This document shows, in pieces, positions 42,181 to 51,862 of a DNA stretch of 64,000 nt. The number at the start of each line of letters is the position of its first letter. Within the stretch, counting starts at the first letter, position 1. Where the stretch lies: the NCBI GenBank assembly GCA_964654285.1, contig CAZZJC010000025.1:1-64000 (forward strand). The letters are read 5' to 3'. The translations under genes were made by a program, and so were the position numbers. The DNA comes from BJHQ01 sp964654285. GTDB taxonomy: Bacteria > Planctomycetota > UBA11346. The notes under the pieces were generated by a model. The model made no database searches, was not told the DNA's origin, and worked only from the letters and a program-made list of their open reading frames with translations.

Positions 42181-43668
42181 CTATTTCACCGCGAGCAGCG
42201 TCGCCCCGGCCCAGCCGGGCCAGAGGATCAGCACGACCACAGCCACGGCCGCGCCGGCAAGGGTCCAGCGGGCGAGGAGGTCGTCGCCTGGTTCCGGTGC
42301 AGGCTTGGCATCGCCGCTCCAGAGCCGGGCGAGCAGGCCGAGGTAGAATGCGGCGCCGACCAGGGCCGCGACCAGGGCGATGCCGGCGATCCAGATCCAG
42401 GATTTCGCCACCAGGCCGGCGAGGACGAGGAACTTGCCGAGGAAGCCCAGGGAGGGGGGCAGGCCGGCGAAGCTGGCGACGAACACGGTCAGGACCAGGC
42501 CGTGGAAAGGTCTGCTGCGGCCGAGGCCGGTCAGGCGCCTGAGGTCGTCGCCGTCATCCTCGGGCCCGGCCAGGGCGGTGATCGCGGTCATCGCGCCGGC
42601 AGTGGCCAGGGCGTAGCCGCCGAGGTAGATCCACAGGCCGGCCAAGTCGAGTCCGCCCCCCACCGAGGGCAAGGCCAGGGCGAGCAGCATGTAGCCGGCA
42701 TTGGCCACCGAGCTGAAGGCGATCAGCCGGCGCACCGAGGTCTGCCGCAGGGCGCTGAACGTCCCGATGATCAGGCTGAGCAGGGCGGCGACGAGCAGCA
42801 CCGAATTGAGCGGTTGCAGGGCGGCGAGGGCCTCGGCGCTGGGCGCGAGGGCGGTGTCGAGCCGCAGCGGCGCGCCGCTGATCGGCGTGCCGGACAGGGC
42901 GGCGGCAAGATTGAGCCACACCGCGCCCAGGGCGGCGAAGCCGCCGACCTTGATCACCGCGCCCATGAAGCCGGTGACCGCGATCGGAGCGCCGGTGTAG
43001 GCGTCCGGCGACCAGAAATGGAAGGGTACCGCGCCGACCTTGAAGAGCAGCGCGATGACGATGAGGCCGTGGCCGACCAGATGCAGCCCGCTGCGGCCCG
43101 GCAGGGGGGCGGCGCCGAAGGCCGTGGCCCCGGTGGCGCCATAGACCAGGGCGGTGCCGTAAAGGAAGACCGCGCTGAAGACCGCGCCCATGACGAAGTA
43201 CTTGAGCAGGCCCTCGTTCGATTCCGTGCGGTTGCGCCGCAGACCGACGCAGGCGTAGACCGCGAGGCTGGTGATCTCCAGCGCCACGAAGAGCGCGAGC
43301 GCATCCGTCGCCATCACCATCAGCAGCGCGCCAGCGGTGGCGAACAGGAACAGCGCATGCGGTTCGCCGCCGGGGAAGCGGTCGCGCGACAGGCTGGATT
43401 GCAGGCCTGCGCCCGCGATGAGGGCGGCGGCGAGCACCGCGAGGCCGAGCCAGCGACGGGCGGGATCGAGGGCGAAGCTGCCGTACAGGTGGCCGTTGCT
43501 GGCCAGCGCAAGGGCGGTGCCTGCGGCGAGGATCGTGGCTGCGGCGATCCAGGGTAGCCAGGCGTGCTTCGCCCGGGTGCCGAGGAAGGGTTCGGCTGCC
43601 AAGGTGACGCAGGCCCCGGCAAGGACCAGGATCGCGGGCAGGAGCAGCAGGAGGTCGGCGGGGGGCAT
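42181..43668 (-). CDS. nuoN: NADH-quinone oxidoreductase subunit N
   Basis: The 495-residue antiporter-like membrane subunit of complex I has about fourteen helices, with ALEITSLAVYACVGLRRN, SNEGLLKYFVMGAVFSA, VGAVPFHFWSPDAYTGAP (the conserved Lys-Pro/HxW type region) and FAGLPPSLGFLGKF. It is one of three proton-pumping modules. The frame extends far upstream through the end of nuoM; the ATG at 43668 (MPPADLLLLL) lies 4 bp past the nuoM stop and gives the usual length. Confidence 0.95.
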   Translation of the reverse strand: MPPADLLLLLPAILVLAGACVTLAAEPFLGTRAKHAWLPWIAAATILAAGTALALASNGHLYGSFALDPARRWLGLAVLAAALIAGAGLQSSLSRDRFPGGEPHALFLFATAGALLMVMATDALALFVALEITSLAVYACVGLRRNRTESNEGLLKYFVMGAVFSAVFLYGTALVYGATGATAFGAAPLPGRSGLHLVGHGLIVIALLFKVGAVPFHFWSPDAYTGAPIAVTGFMGAVIKVGGFAALGAVWLNLAAALSGTPISGAPLRLDTALAPSAEALAALQPLNSVLLVAALLSLIIGTFSALRQTSVRRLIAFSSVANAGYMLLALALPSVGGGLDLAGLWIYLGGYALATAGAMTAITALAGPEDDGDDLRRLTGLGRSRPFHGLVLTVFVASFAGLPPSLGFLGKFLVLAGLVAKSWIWIAGIALVAALVGAAFYLGLLARLWSGDAKPAPEPGDDLLARWTLAGAAVAVVVLILWPGWAGATLLAVK

Positions 43669-43672
43669 CAGC

Positions 43673-45295
43673 TCACCGGACGGTTGGGCAGCAGGGCGAT
43701 GGGGCGGAGGAGGCGGGGGCGGCGGAGGCGGGAGCGTTGGAGGGCAGGACGACCGCCGGAGGGCGCACCGGGATCGGCCCCGAATCGGATTTTGTGGGCC
43801 CAGGATGCCTGGCGCATAAGGCATCGGCCGCGCAGGCCGTCGCCACCGGTCCGGCGCTGGACGCGACCGGGGCGGGCCAGAAGCCGAGCACGAGCGAAGC
43901 CAGCAGCAGCGGCGCGACCGCGAGCGCCTCGGCCGGACTGGCGTCGACCAGGCGCGCATCGTTCGCCAGTCCTTTCGGCTGGCGGCCATAGAACCAGCGT
44001 TGGACGAGGATCAGCATGTAGGCCGCGCCGAGGATGACCGGCAGGCCGGCGACCGCCGCAATCCACGGGCTGGTCTTCCAGATTCCGGCGAGGATCTGGA
44101 ACTCGCCGATGAAGTTGAGCGTGCCCGGCATCGCCGCCGAGGCGAGCGCGGCGACGACGAAGAGGATGGCCAGGATCGGGGTGCGGTTCGCCAGGCCGCC
44201 GAAGTCGTCGACCCCGCAGTTGCCGGTGCGCGATTCCAGGCAGCCCGCGAGCAGGAACAGCGCGGCCACCGACAGGCCGTGCGCGACCATCAGCACCACC
44301 ACCCCGGTCAGCGCCGCCGGCTGGAAGGTGAAGACGCCGATCACCGCCAGGCCGAGATGGCTGAGGCTCGAGAATGCGAGCAGCTTCTTGGCGTCATCCT
44401 GCGCCAGGGCGACCAGCGCCCCGCCCACCGTGGCGATGAGTCCGAGGATGATGAACAGGGTCGCGTAGTCGGCGCTCAGGGCCGGGAAGAACGGCAGCAC
44501 GAAGCGGATCAGGCCATAGACGCCGAGCTTGGCCATGGCCCCGGCTAGCAGGACGACGCCGGCGCCAGGGGTTTCCGCGTACATCCGCGCCTGCCAGCCA
44601 TGCAGGGGCGGCAGCGGCACCTTCACCGCGAAGGCGAGGACGAAGGCGAGGAACAGCAGGCCCTGCTCCTGGGCGCCAAGCTTGCCGATCGCCGCCGGCA
44701 GCAGGGCGATCTCGAGGGTGCCGGTGGCGCGCGCGATCCACCAGATCGCGAGCAGCAGCGGCAGCGAGCCGGCCATGGTGTAGAGCACGAAGCTCAGCGC
44801 CGCCCCCCGGCGGTCGGCCCCACCGAACATCCAGGTGATCAGCACCATCGGGATGAGCATGCCTTCGAAGCAAAGATAGAAGACCACAAGATCGCTGGCG
44901 AGAAGCGCGCCGAGCATGAGCGCCTCCATCGCCAGGACGCAGACCGCGAAGTCGCGCATGCGATCCTTCACCGCTCCGCCCGCGCCCAGCAGCGCGACCG
45001 GGGTCAGCCAGACCACCAGCATCGCCAGCCAGGCGTTGAGACCATCGGCGGAGAACGCCAGGCGCACCACCGCATCGCCGCCCGGTACGCGGAACCAGGC
45101 CCAGGCGGCTTCCGGCACGCTGCCGCCGGCCAGGGCCGGCCACAGGCCCCAGGTGGCGAGCACCGCGATCGCGGTCGACAGGAACACGCTGAAGCGACGG
45201 GCGGTGCCGGCCTGGGAGCCGGTCTCGCTGCCGGCGGTGAACGTGGTGGCCACGGCGGCGAGGGCGGGAGCGGCGAGGAGGACGAAGGGGCTCAT
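43673..45295 (-). CDS. nuoM: NADH-quinone oxidoreductase subunit M
   Basis: The 540-residue antiporter-like subunit shows FYLCFEGMLIPMVLITWMFG, AFVLAFAVKVPLPPLHGWQA, KLGVYGLIRFVLPFFPALS, AQDDAKKLLAFSSLSHLGLA and AMPGTLNFIGEFQIL, all classic NuoM landmarks. It ends with a low-complexity Pro/Ala tail (about the last 40 residues) that is longer than usual. Located between nuoL and nuoN. Confidence 0.95.
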   Translation of the reverse strand: MSPFVLLAAPALAAVATTFTAGSETGSQAGTARRFSVFLSTAIAVLATWGLWPALAGGSVPEAAWAWFRVPGGDAVVRLAFSADGLNAWLAMLVVWLTPVALLGAGGAVKDRMRDFAVCVLAMEALMLGALLASDLVVFYLCFEGMLIPMVLITWMFGGADRRGAALSFVLYTMAGSLPLLLAIWWIARATGTLEIALLPAAIGKLGAQEQGLLFLAFVLAFAVKVPLPPLHGWQARMYAETPGAGVVLLAGAMAKLGVYGLIRFVLPFFPALSADYATLFIILGLIATVGGALVALAQDDAKKLLAFSSLSHLGLAVIGVFTFQPAALTGVVVLMVAHGLSVAALFLLAGCLESRTGNCGVDDFGGLANRTPILAILFVVAALASAAMPGTLNFIGEFQILAGIWKTSPWIAAVAGLPVILGAAYMLILVQRWFYGRQPKGLANDARLVDASPAEALAVAPLLLASLVLGFWPAPVASSAGPVATACAADALCARHPGPTKSDSGPIPVRPPAVVLPSNAPASAAPASSAPSPCCPTVR

Positions 45296-45306
45296 CGGGG
45301 CTCAGC

Positions 45307-47277
45307 TCACTTCAGGTGGAAGAACAGCACGGCGAGGATGGCGACCACCCCAGCGAGCGAGAGGGTCAACTGGCTGCGCAGGCGCGACCGCTGGAGCGAG
45401 ACGTAGCCGTCGGCCAGGAAGCGGGCCGTTCCGCCAGCGGCGGGACCGACCAGCGGCAGCAGCGTCAATCCATAGGCGATCATGCTGATCAGGCGCACGG
45501 GCAGCACGACGCCAAGATCGTACACCCGGTCGAAGGCGTAGGTCCACGCGCCGCCGAAACCGGTCGGAGCGGTGTCGCTGCCATGCGCGGGCACCGCCGC
45601 GCTCTGGGGCCGGGTCCAGCGCAGCCAGGCCCACAAACCGCCGGTGATCGCGGTCAGGGTGCCCATGATCGCGACCACGTAGGCGAGGGTGTGGTTCTCG
45701 TCGTGGTCGATATGGAGCCTGACCCGTGCGAGATGCTCGCCGCCGCCGAGCACGCCGGAGAGGTAGTGTTGGAACCATGCGGCCTGCTCGCCGAAGATGC
45801 CCATCCACAGGCAGCCGGCGACGGCGCTGCCGATGGCCAGGATGGCAAGACTGATCCCCATGGTGATCGGCAGGGCGTGCAGGTCGCCGGCGTGGCGTTC
45901 GACCCGAGGCTGGCCCTTGAAGGTGAGCACCAGCATGCGGGTCATGTAGATGGCGGTGATCAGCGCGGTGAACACCGCGATGACGCCGACCGCCATGGTC
46001 AGCGGATTGCCGGCGAACAGACGCTCCAGGATCAGGTCCTTGGACCAGAAGCCGGCGAACGGCGGCAGCCCGATGATCGCCCACCAGCCGATGAGCATCA
46101 CGATCCAGGTGAACGGCATCAGCTTCGCCAGGCCGCCCATGCGGCGCATGTCCTGCTCGTGGCCGAGACCGTGGATGACCGCGCCCGACCCCAGGAACAA
46201 CGTGGCCTTGAAGAAGGCATGGGTGAAGACGTGGAAGATCGCCACGGTGTAGGCGCCGCAACCGATCGCCATGAACATGAAGCCGAGCTGGCTCACGGTC
46301 GAGTAGGCCAGGGCCTTCTTGATGTCGTGCTGGAACAATCCGGCCACCGCGCCGAAGACTGCGGTCAGGCAGCCGACCACCAGGATGACGCTGAGCACGT
46401 CCGGGCAGGCGCCGAAGGCGGGGCCGAGGCGGGCGACCAGGTACACGCCCGAGGTCACCATGGTCGCGGCGTGGATCAGCGCCGAGACCGGGGTCGGACC
46501 CGCCATCGCATCCGGCAGCCAGGTCAGCAGGGGAATCTGCGCGCTCTTGCCGGTGCAGCCGAGGAACAGCAGCAGACAGGCGGCGGCGAGGGTCGAACCA
46601 CCGAGCTGGCCGCCGAGCGCGGCCTGGTTGATGCCGACGTAATCCAGGTGGCCGCAGGCCCAGACCAGGATGAACGCGCCGAGCAGGAAGCCCAGGTCGC
46701 CGATGCGGTTCATCACGAACGCCTTGCGCGCCGCGTCGTTGTAGTCGTCGTTCTGATGCCAGAAGCCGATCAGCAGGTAGGAGCACAGGCCGACGCCTTC
46801 CCAGCCGAGGAAGGTCACCACCAGCCCGTCGCCGAGGACGAGGGTGATCATCGCGAACATGAACAGGTTGAGGTAGGCCATGAAGCGGGCGAAGCCCCGG
46901 TCATGCGCCATGTAGCCGATGGAATAGAGGTGGATGAGCGTGCCGATGCCGGTGACGAAGAGCAGCATCACCGCGGTCAGGCGGTCGAAGGCGAAGCCGA
47001 GCCGGATCGGCACGTCGCCGACCTGGAACCAGGTCCACAGCGACTGGCTGAGCATCGCCGAGCCGTGCGCATCCTTGGGCGCGTGTTCAAGGGCGAAGGT
47101 GCAGATCAGAACCAGGACGAAACTCAGCGCCGGGGCGGCCACGGCGAGGAACCCGACGATGCCCCGGTTCGGGCCGTCGCTGGTGCGCGACGCCGCCAGC
47201 GCCAGGAAGCCGTTGAACACGGCGCCGAGCAACGGCAGGACGGGGATGAGCCAGAGCAGATGGGCAGCGGCCGGCAT
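45307..47277 (-). CDS. nuoL: NADH-quinone oxidoreductase subunit L
   Basis: The 656-residue distal antiporter-like subunit has LGWEGVGLCSYLLIGFW, CTGKSAQIPLLTWLPDAMAG, TPVSALIHAATMVTSGVYLV, HDIKKALAYSTVSQLGFMF and MGGLAKLMPFTW, and a long C-terminal region that includes the lateral helix and final membrane helix (SLAGVVAILAVLFFHLK). Length is normal for NuoL. It starts 4 bp after nuoK ends. Confidence 0.95.
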   Translation of the reverse strand: MPAAAHLLWLIPVLPLLGAVFNGFLALAASRTSDGPNRGIVGFLAVAAPALSFVLVLICTFALEHAPKDAHGSAMLSQSLWTWFQVGDVPIRLGFAFDRLTAVMLLFVTGIGTLIHLYSIGYMAHDRGFARFMAYLNLFMFAMITLVLGDGLVVTFLGWEGVGLCSYLLIGFWHQNDDYNDAARKAFVMNRIGDLGFLLGAFILVWACGHLDYVGINQAALGGQLGGSTLAAACLLLFLGCTGKSAQIPLLTWLPDAMAGPTPVSALIHAATMVTSGVYLVARLGPAFGACPDVLSVILVVGCLTAVFGAVAGLFQHDIKKALAYSTVSQLGFMFMAIGCGAYTVAIFHVFTHAFFKATLFLGSGAVIHGLGHEQDMRRMGGLAKLMPFTWIVMLIGWWAIIGLPPFAGFWSKDLILERLFAGNPLTMAVGVIAVFTALITAIYMTRMLVLTFKGQPRVERHAGDLHALPITMGISLAILAIGSAVAGCLWMGIFGEQAAWFQHYLSGVLGGGEHLARVRLHIDHDENHTLAYVVAIMGTLTAITGGLWAWLRWTRPQSAAVPAHGSDTAPTGFGGAWTYAFDRVYDLGVVLPVRLISMIAYGLTLLPLVGPAAGGTARFLADGYVSLQRSRLRSQLTLSLAGVVAILAVLFFHLK

Positions 47278-47281
47278 CGGC

Positions 47282-47596
47282 TTATTCCTTCATCGACGCG
47301 TAGGCGTCGGCATCGGCATCGTCGCGCCGGCGGGTGATGCAGATCACCATCGCCAGGCCGACGCAGGCCTCGGCGGCGGCGACCGCGATGGTGAAGACCG
47401 GCACCAGGCTGCCGATCAGGCTGGCGTCGCCGGGCAGGGTGCGCGCGAAACCGACCAGGCTGAGGTTCACCGCGTTGAGCATCAGTTCGACGCCCATCAG
47501 GATGATGAAGAGGTTGCGCCGGAGCAGCGCCGCCGCGAGGCCGATGGCGAAGATCGCGGCGGCCAGCGCCTGGATGGCGACGGGATCAATGCCCAT
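47282..47596 (-). CDS. nuoK: NADH-quinone oxidoreductase subunit K
   Basis: This 104-residue subunit has three helices, with the conserved RRNLFIILMGVELMLNAVNL (membrane Glu in GVELMLN) and AAAEACVGLAMVI (second Glu), residues that carry protons through the membrane arm. The frame is open upstream; the ATG at 47596 (MGIDPVAIQ) gives the family length and overlaps nuoJ by 11 bp. Confidence 0.95.
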   Translation of the reverse strand: MGIDPVAIQALAAAIFAIGLAAALLRRNLFIILMGVELMLNAVNLSLVGFARTLPGDASLIGSLVPVFTIAVAAAEACVGLAMVICITRRRDDADADAYASMKE

Positions 47597-48209
47597 GATG
47601 CGCGTCCTTTCCGTGCTGGCCGGCCGGTGCGGCCGAACTGCCTGCCGCGTCGCCAGCCGGATGGTCGGTGCCGCCCGCCTCGGCATCGAGCCGGCGCTTG
47701 GCGAGCAGCACCGCACCCACCACCGCGACCAGGAGCAGCACGCCGACGAGTTCGAACAGGATGAAATAGCCTTTGCCGGGGGCGAACAGCGCGGTCGCGA
47801 CCGGTTCGACCCCCGCGCGCACGGCGGCGGCGTCCGGTGCGAGGGCGGCGTGGTCGTGGCGCACCGTGGCCACGGCGAGCAGCCCGACCAGCACCGGCAG
47901 GGAGGCGCCGATCAGCGACAGCTTGTCGAAGCGCGGCAGGACGTGGTCGCGGGCCTGGTTCAGCACCATGATCACGAACAGCACCAGCATCATCACCGCG
48001 CCGGCATAGACGAGCACCTGCAGGACGGCCAGGAAGGGGCTGGCGAGCAGGGCGTAGATGCCGGCGAGGCTGAGCATGGTGCCGATGAGGCAGATCGCGG
48101 CGTTGAGCGGATGGCGGCCGAAGAGGATGCCGAAGGCGCACAGCACGGCGGCGGCGGCGAAGCCCCAGAAGTAGATCGCGCCAAGGATGTGGTCGAGAGA
48201 GTGCAGCAT
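47586..48209 (-). CDS. nuoJ: NADH-quinone oxidoreductase subunit J
   Basis: The 207-residue subunit has five helices with GRHPLNAAICLIGTMLSLAG and VLVYAGAVMMLVLFVIMVLN (the pi-bulge helix region), followed by a hydrophilic C-terminus rich in His/Asp (GQHGKDAHHGH). It starts at the ATG at 48209, three bases after nuoI. The frame running further upstream covers nuoI in another register and is not coding. Confidence 0.9.
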   Translation of the reverse strand: MLHSLDHILGAIYFWGFAAAAVLCAFGILFGRHPLNAAICLIGTMLSLAGIYALLASPFLAVLQVLVYAGAVMMLVLFVIMVLNQARDHVLPRFDKLSLIGASLPVLVGLLAVATVRHDHAALAPDAAAVRAGVEPVATALFAPGKGYFILFELVGVLLLVAVVGAVLLAKRRLDAEAGGTDHPAGDAAGSSAAPAGQHGKDAHHGH

Positions 48210-48211
48210 GG

Positions 48212-48820
48212 TCAGTGCCCCTGCCCGTGGCCGGCAGCGGTCGCGCCAGCCCTGGTTCCGCCATGCAGTTCCGCCAGCGCCTGGGCATTCAGCGTGCCTC
48301 CCGGCGCCTTCTGGCTCTGGGTGTCGTCGGCCGGGTAGTCGCTGGGTTTCCAGTCCATCAGCTTCGCCTTGTCGATCACGAAGTCGGCGCGGTTGTCGCC
48401 GACCAGGACGCCGATCTTGGTGTCCATGCGGATGGCGTCGCAGGGGCAGGCTTCGACGCAGTAGCCGCAGAACACGCACAGCAGGAGGTCGATCTCGAAC
48501 TTCGCCGGGCGCTTCTCGATGTTCGCGTCCGGCGATTCCTCGGCCACGATGTTGATGCAGCGTGCCGGGCAGGCGGTCGAGCACATGTAGCACGCGACGC
48601 AGCGCGGGCTGCCGTCGGCCCGCTGCATCAGGCGGTGGCGGGCGCGGTAGTCGCGCGGCAGGTCGTGGATCTCTTCCGGGTACGAGGTGGTCGGGAAGTG
48701 GCCCGGGTCGGTCAGGCTCTGGAAGAGGTGCCCGAAGGTCGTGCGCAGGCCCTTCATGATCTCGATGACGTAGATCTGCTCCCAGAGACCGGTTTCCGGG
48801 CGGGGGATGGTCTTGGCCAT
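48212..48820 (-). CDS. nuoI: NADH-quinone oxidoreductase subunit I
   Basis: The 202-residue ferredoxin-like subunit carries two 4Fe-4S clusters (N6a and N6b) through CVACYMCSTACPARC and CVFCGYCVEACPCDAI. It passes electrons from NuoG toward NuoB. It has a Gly/His-rich C-terminal tail (GGTRAGATAAGHGQGH). Five bases separate it from nuoH. Confidence 0.95.
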   Translation of the reverse strand: MAKTIPRPETGLWEQIYVIEIMKGLRTTFGHLFQSLTDPGHFPTTSYPEEIHDLPRDYRARHRLMQRADGSPRCVACYMCSTACPARCINIVAEESPDANIEKRPAKFEIDLLLCVFCGYCVEACPCDAIRMDTKIGVLVGDNRADFVIDKAKLMDWKPSDYPADDTQSQKAPGGTLNAQALAELHGGTRAGATAAGHGQGH

Positions 48821-48825
48821 GACGG

Positions 48826-50235
48826 TCAGACTCCCTTCACGAGCTTGGCGATCACGGCGGTGATCACGAGGTTCACCAGGGCGACATTGAGCATGACTTT
48901 CCAGCCCAGACCCATGATCTGGTCATAGCGGAAGCGCGGTACCGTCCAGCGCACCCAGACGAACAGTCCGGCGAGCAGCAGCGCCTTGCCGAGCAGGATG
49001 TGGATCTGCAGGATGGCGGTGACGATGTTGACGCTGTTGGGCCAGATCGCATCGCCGGCCGCGATGGTGCCGCTGACCGGCTGCGGATGCCAGAGCGCCG
49101 CCACTGCGATGCCGAGCGCCAGGGCGCCGAGCGCGGCCAGCGTCAGCACGGTGGCGTAGAACGAGTATTCGCGCACGCGCTGCGCCGTGTCGGTGGAGTT
49201 GCGCTTCGCCCAGTGCGCGCGCCGGCCGAGGATCAGCTTGACCGCGACGAACAGGCCGAGGGCGGTGATGGTGGTGAAGCCGCAGACCACCAGGGGCAGG
49301 TTGGCCTTGAGCCACGCCGTGCCGAAACCGGGGATGGGCAGCAGGTGGTAGCCGCCCAGGAACAGCGTCGCGACCAGGGTCGAGGCGACCAGGATGTGGA
49401 AGTACTCGCCCGACATGAAGAGCATGAAGCGGATGCCGGCGTATTCGGTGTGGAATCCGCCGACGATCTCGGAATCGCCCTCGGTCACGTCGAATGGCGT
49501 GCGGCAGGTTTCAGCGAACATCGAGACCAGGAAGAGCAGGAAGCCGACCGGCTGGACCACGATGCCCCAGGTGTGATTCGCCTGCCATTCCACGACCTCG
49601 GTCAGGCTGAAGCTGCCGACGATGAGGAGCATGCCGAGGATCGCGAGACCCATGCTGACCTCGTACGAGATCAGCATCGCCGAGGCGCGCATGCCGCCGA
49701 GCAGGCTGTACTTCGAGTTCGACGCCCAGGATCCCAGGACGATGCCGTAGACCGACAGCGACGACAGGGCGAACAGCAGCAGGATGCCGACCTCGGGGGC
49801 GAAGATCTGGCCCGACACCGTCTGGCCATAGGCGGTGGTGAACGGCGCGAACCACGGCAGCACGGCGGTGGCCAGGATGCCGATCACCACCGGGATTATG
49901 GGCGCGATCAGGTACCATGGCTTGTTCGCGAACGGCGGGACGAAGTCCTCCTTGAACAGCCCTTTCACGATGTCGGTGAGGTTGTAGATCAGGCCGAAGG
50001 CGCGCAGGCGCAGGCCACCGGCCTCGCCGGTGAAGACGCCCTTCACGCTGGACAATTGCAGGTGCAGGCCGGCCCGGTGCGGCCCGATGCGGTCCTGGAT
50101 GAAGGCGGCGCCGCGGCGTTCCATCACCACCACCAGCGGCAGCAGCTGGAAGACGATCAGCGGCATCGTGATCGGCAGCAGGATCGCGACGATCTGCGCC
50201 AGGTGCGCGCTGGCCCAGGTGAGGCAGCAATCCAT
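48826..50235 (-). CDS. nuoH: NADH-quinone oxidoreductase subunit H
   Basis: The 469-residue membrane subunit forms the quinone cavity roof. It has MERRGAAFIQDRIGPHRAGL, LIYNLTDIVKGLFKEDFVPP, SLSVYGIVLGSWASNSKYSL and RTPFDVTEGDSEIVGGFHTEY, all invariant in NuoH. It is longer than the E. coli protein (325) because of extra length around residues 270-400 and at the C-terminus. One base separates it from the nuoG stop. Confidence 0.95.
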   Translation of the reverse strand: MDCCLTWASAHLAQIVAILLPITMPLIVFQLLPLVVVMERRGAAFIQDRIGPHRAGLHLQLSSVKGVFTGEAGGLRLRAFGLIYNLTDIVKGLFKEDFVPPFANKPWYLIAPIIPVVIGILATAVLPWFAPFTTAYGQTVSGQIFAPEVGILLLFALSSLSVYGIVLGSWASNSKYSLLGGMRASAMLISYEVSMGLAILGMLLIVGSFSLTEVVEWQANHTWGIVVQPVGFLLFLVSMFAETCRTPFDVTEGDSEIVGGFHTEYAGIRFMLFMSGEYFHILVASTLVATLFLGGYHLLPIPGFGTAWLKANLPLVVCGFTTITALGLFVAVKLILGRRAHWAKRNSTDTAQRVREYSFYATVLTLAALGALALGIAVAALWHPQPVSGTIAAGDAIWPNSVNIVTAILQIHILLGKALLLAGLFVWVRWTVPRFRYDQIMGLGWKVMLNVALVNLVITAVIAKLVKGV

Positions 50236-50236
50236 G

Positions 50237-51862
50237 TCAGGCGCCTCCTGCGGTGGCGACGGCGGCGGGCAGGTTCGCGCCCTCGGGGCCGATCGCGCGG
50301 TAGCTCAGCCCCGCCAGGCGCGGACTGCGCTTGGCGGCGGCGGCGAAGGCGGCGGTTTCACCGGTCCAGCCCAGGGAGCCAAGATCCGACACGATGCGCC
50401 ATGCCGGTTCCAGGTCCGGGCTGGGCAGCACCGGCACCGCCTGCATGAGCTGGATCCTATCCTTCCAGTTCACCATCGTGCCACGCACCTCGGCCCAGGC
50501 GCGGATGCCGATCGCGATGGTGGCCGCGCGCACGGTCGCATCCTGCCAGGGGGCCAGGGCGATGCGGGTCGGGATGGCGTTGAGCCTGGCCGCCTTCGCC
50601 GCATCCGCGCCCCACAGGTCGTGGCCGAGGGTGAGCAGCACGTCGAATTCGCCCGTTCGCGCGAGGAGGGTGTCCAGATTGTCGGCGAGACCGAGCAGCG
50701 TGAGCCCGGCCCGGTTGGCGACCGGATCGCCGCTGAGCGCGATGCCGTCCGGCTTGCCGACCGGCAGCCAGGAACCGCTGAAGACTTCAGCCTTGCCGGC
50801 GAGGGCGTCGGCGAGCGCGAGCAATGCCGCGTTGTCCTCAAGCGTCTGATGTCCCGAGGCGACCAGCGCGATGCGCTTGGCGCCGGCGAGCGCCGCCTTC
50901 GCCACCGCAAGCGCCTCGGCCAGGGTCGTATCCCGGCCCGCGACGCGGCCATCGGTCAGGCGGTTCACCGCGAGTTCACGGTAGAGCAGCCGGGTGCGGT
51001 TGGAGATCCAGCTCTTGTTGACCTCGGGGTTCCGGCGCGGCATCAGGCGCCAGATCTTGCCGCCTTCCCCGTTGATGTTGTAGTCGATGGTCAGGTTGGC
51101 GCCCAGGGCGTCGCTGGGATCGATGCTGTCCACGCTCTTGAGGTTCCAGACCCGCTGCTGGAAGCGGAAGTGGTCGCCGGTCAAGGCGCCCACCGGGCAG
51201 ATGTCGGTGGTGCAGAGATCGTAGGGATGGTCGAGCGGCTTGCCGGGGAAGGTCGTGATGTAGGCATGGTCGCCGCGCCCGGCGAGGGCGAGCTGGCTGT
51301 CCTTGGCCACCTCGTCCATGAAGCGGACGCAGCGCGAGCAGGCGATGCAGCGTTCCTGGTCGAGCACCACGGTCGGTCCGAGGTCGATCGCCTTGCCGCC
51401 GCGCTCCTGGCCCTTGCCGTCGATGAAGCGGTGGTCGGCGCCGCCCTTGTACTGCTTGCCGGCCTCATCCGGCAGCCGGCTCTCATGCCGGCCCTGCCCC
51501 ATGTAGTGTTCCTGCAGGGTGCATTCGCCCGCCTTGTCGCAGATCGGGCAGTCGAGCGGATGATTGACGAGCAGGAACTCCATCACGCCCTTGCGCGCGA
51601 GACGGACGTTGTCCGAGGTCGCCGGCGTGCGGACCTCCATGCCCGGTGCGACCTGCATGTGGCACGAGATGCCGAAGGCGAAGCCGCGCGGACCCTTCAC
51701 CTCGACCATGCAGATGCGGCAATTGCCGGCCACGCTGAGGTCGGGGTGGTAGCAGAACGCCGGCGTGTCGATGCCGTTGGCGCGCAGCGCCTCGATGAGT
51801 TGCTGCTTCGGTCTGACCTGAAGCGCGCGGCCATCGACGGTGATGGTGATGAGATCGGTCAT
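50237..51862 (-). CDS. nuoG: NADH-quinone oxidoreductase subunit G
   Basis: The 541-residue subunit binds the 2Fe-2S N1b cluster (CYHPDLSVAGNCRICMVEV), the His-ligated N5 cluster (HPLDCPICDKAGECTLQEH) and N4 (CIACSRCVRF, CTTDICPVGAL). The molybdopterin-like C-terminal region is short, as E. coli NuoG is about 900 residues. The ATG at 51862 overlaps the stop of the DUF4328-like gene; the longer open frame upstream is not used. Confidence 0.95.
   Translation of the reverse strand: MTDLITITVDGRALQVRPKQQLIEALRANGIDTPAFCYHPDLSVAGNCRICMVEVKGPRGFAFGISCHMQVAPGMEVRTPATSDNVRLARKGVMEFLLVNHPLDCPICDKAGECTLQEHYMGQGRHESRLPDEAGKQYKGGADHRFIDGKGQERGGKAIDLGPTVVLDQERCIACSRCVRFMDEVAKDSQLALAGRGDHAYITTFPGKPLDHPYDLCTTDICPVGALTGDHFRFQQRVWNLKSVDSIDPSDALGANLTIDYNINGEGGKIWRLMPRRNPEVNKSWISNRTRLLYRELAVNRLTDGRVAGRDTTLAEALAVAKAALAGAKRIALVASGHQTLEDNAALLALADALAGKAEVFSGSWLPVGKPDGIALSGDPVANRAGLTLLGLADNLDTLLARTGEFDVLLTLGHDLWGADAAKAARLNAIPTRIALAPWQDATVRAATIAIGIRAWAEVRGTMVNWKDRIQLMQAVPVLPSPDLEPAWRIVSDLGSLGWTGETAAFAAAAKRSPRLAGLSYRAIGPEGANLPAAVATAGGA

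Noticed and set aside
45316..47337. A 673-codon plus-strand reading frame
   Set aside because: Antisense of nuoL, whose motifs are unambiguous.
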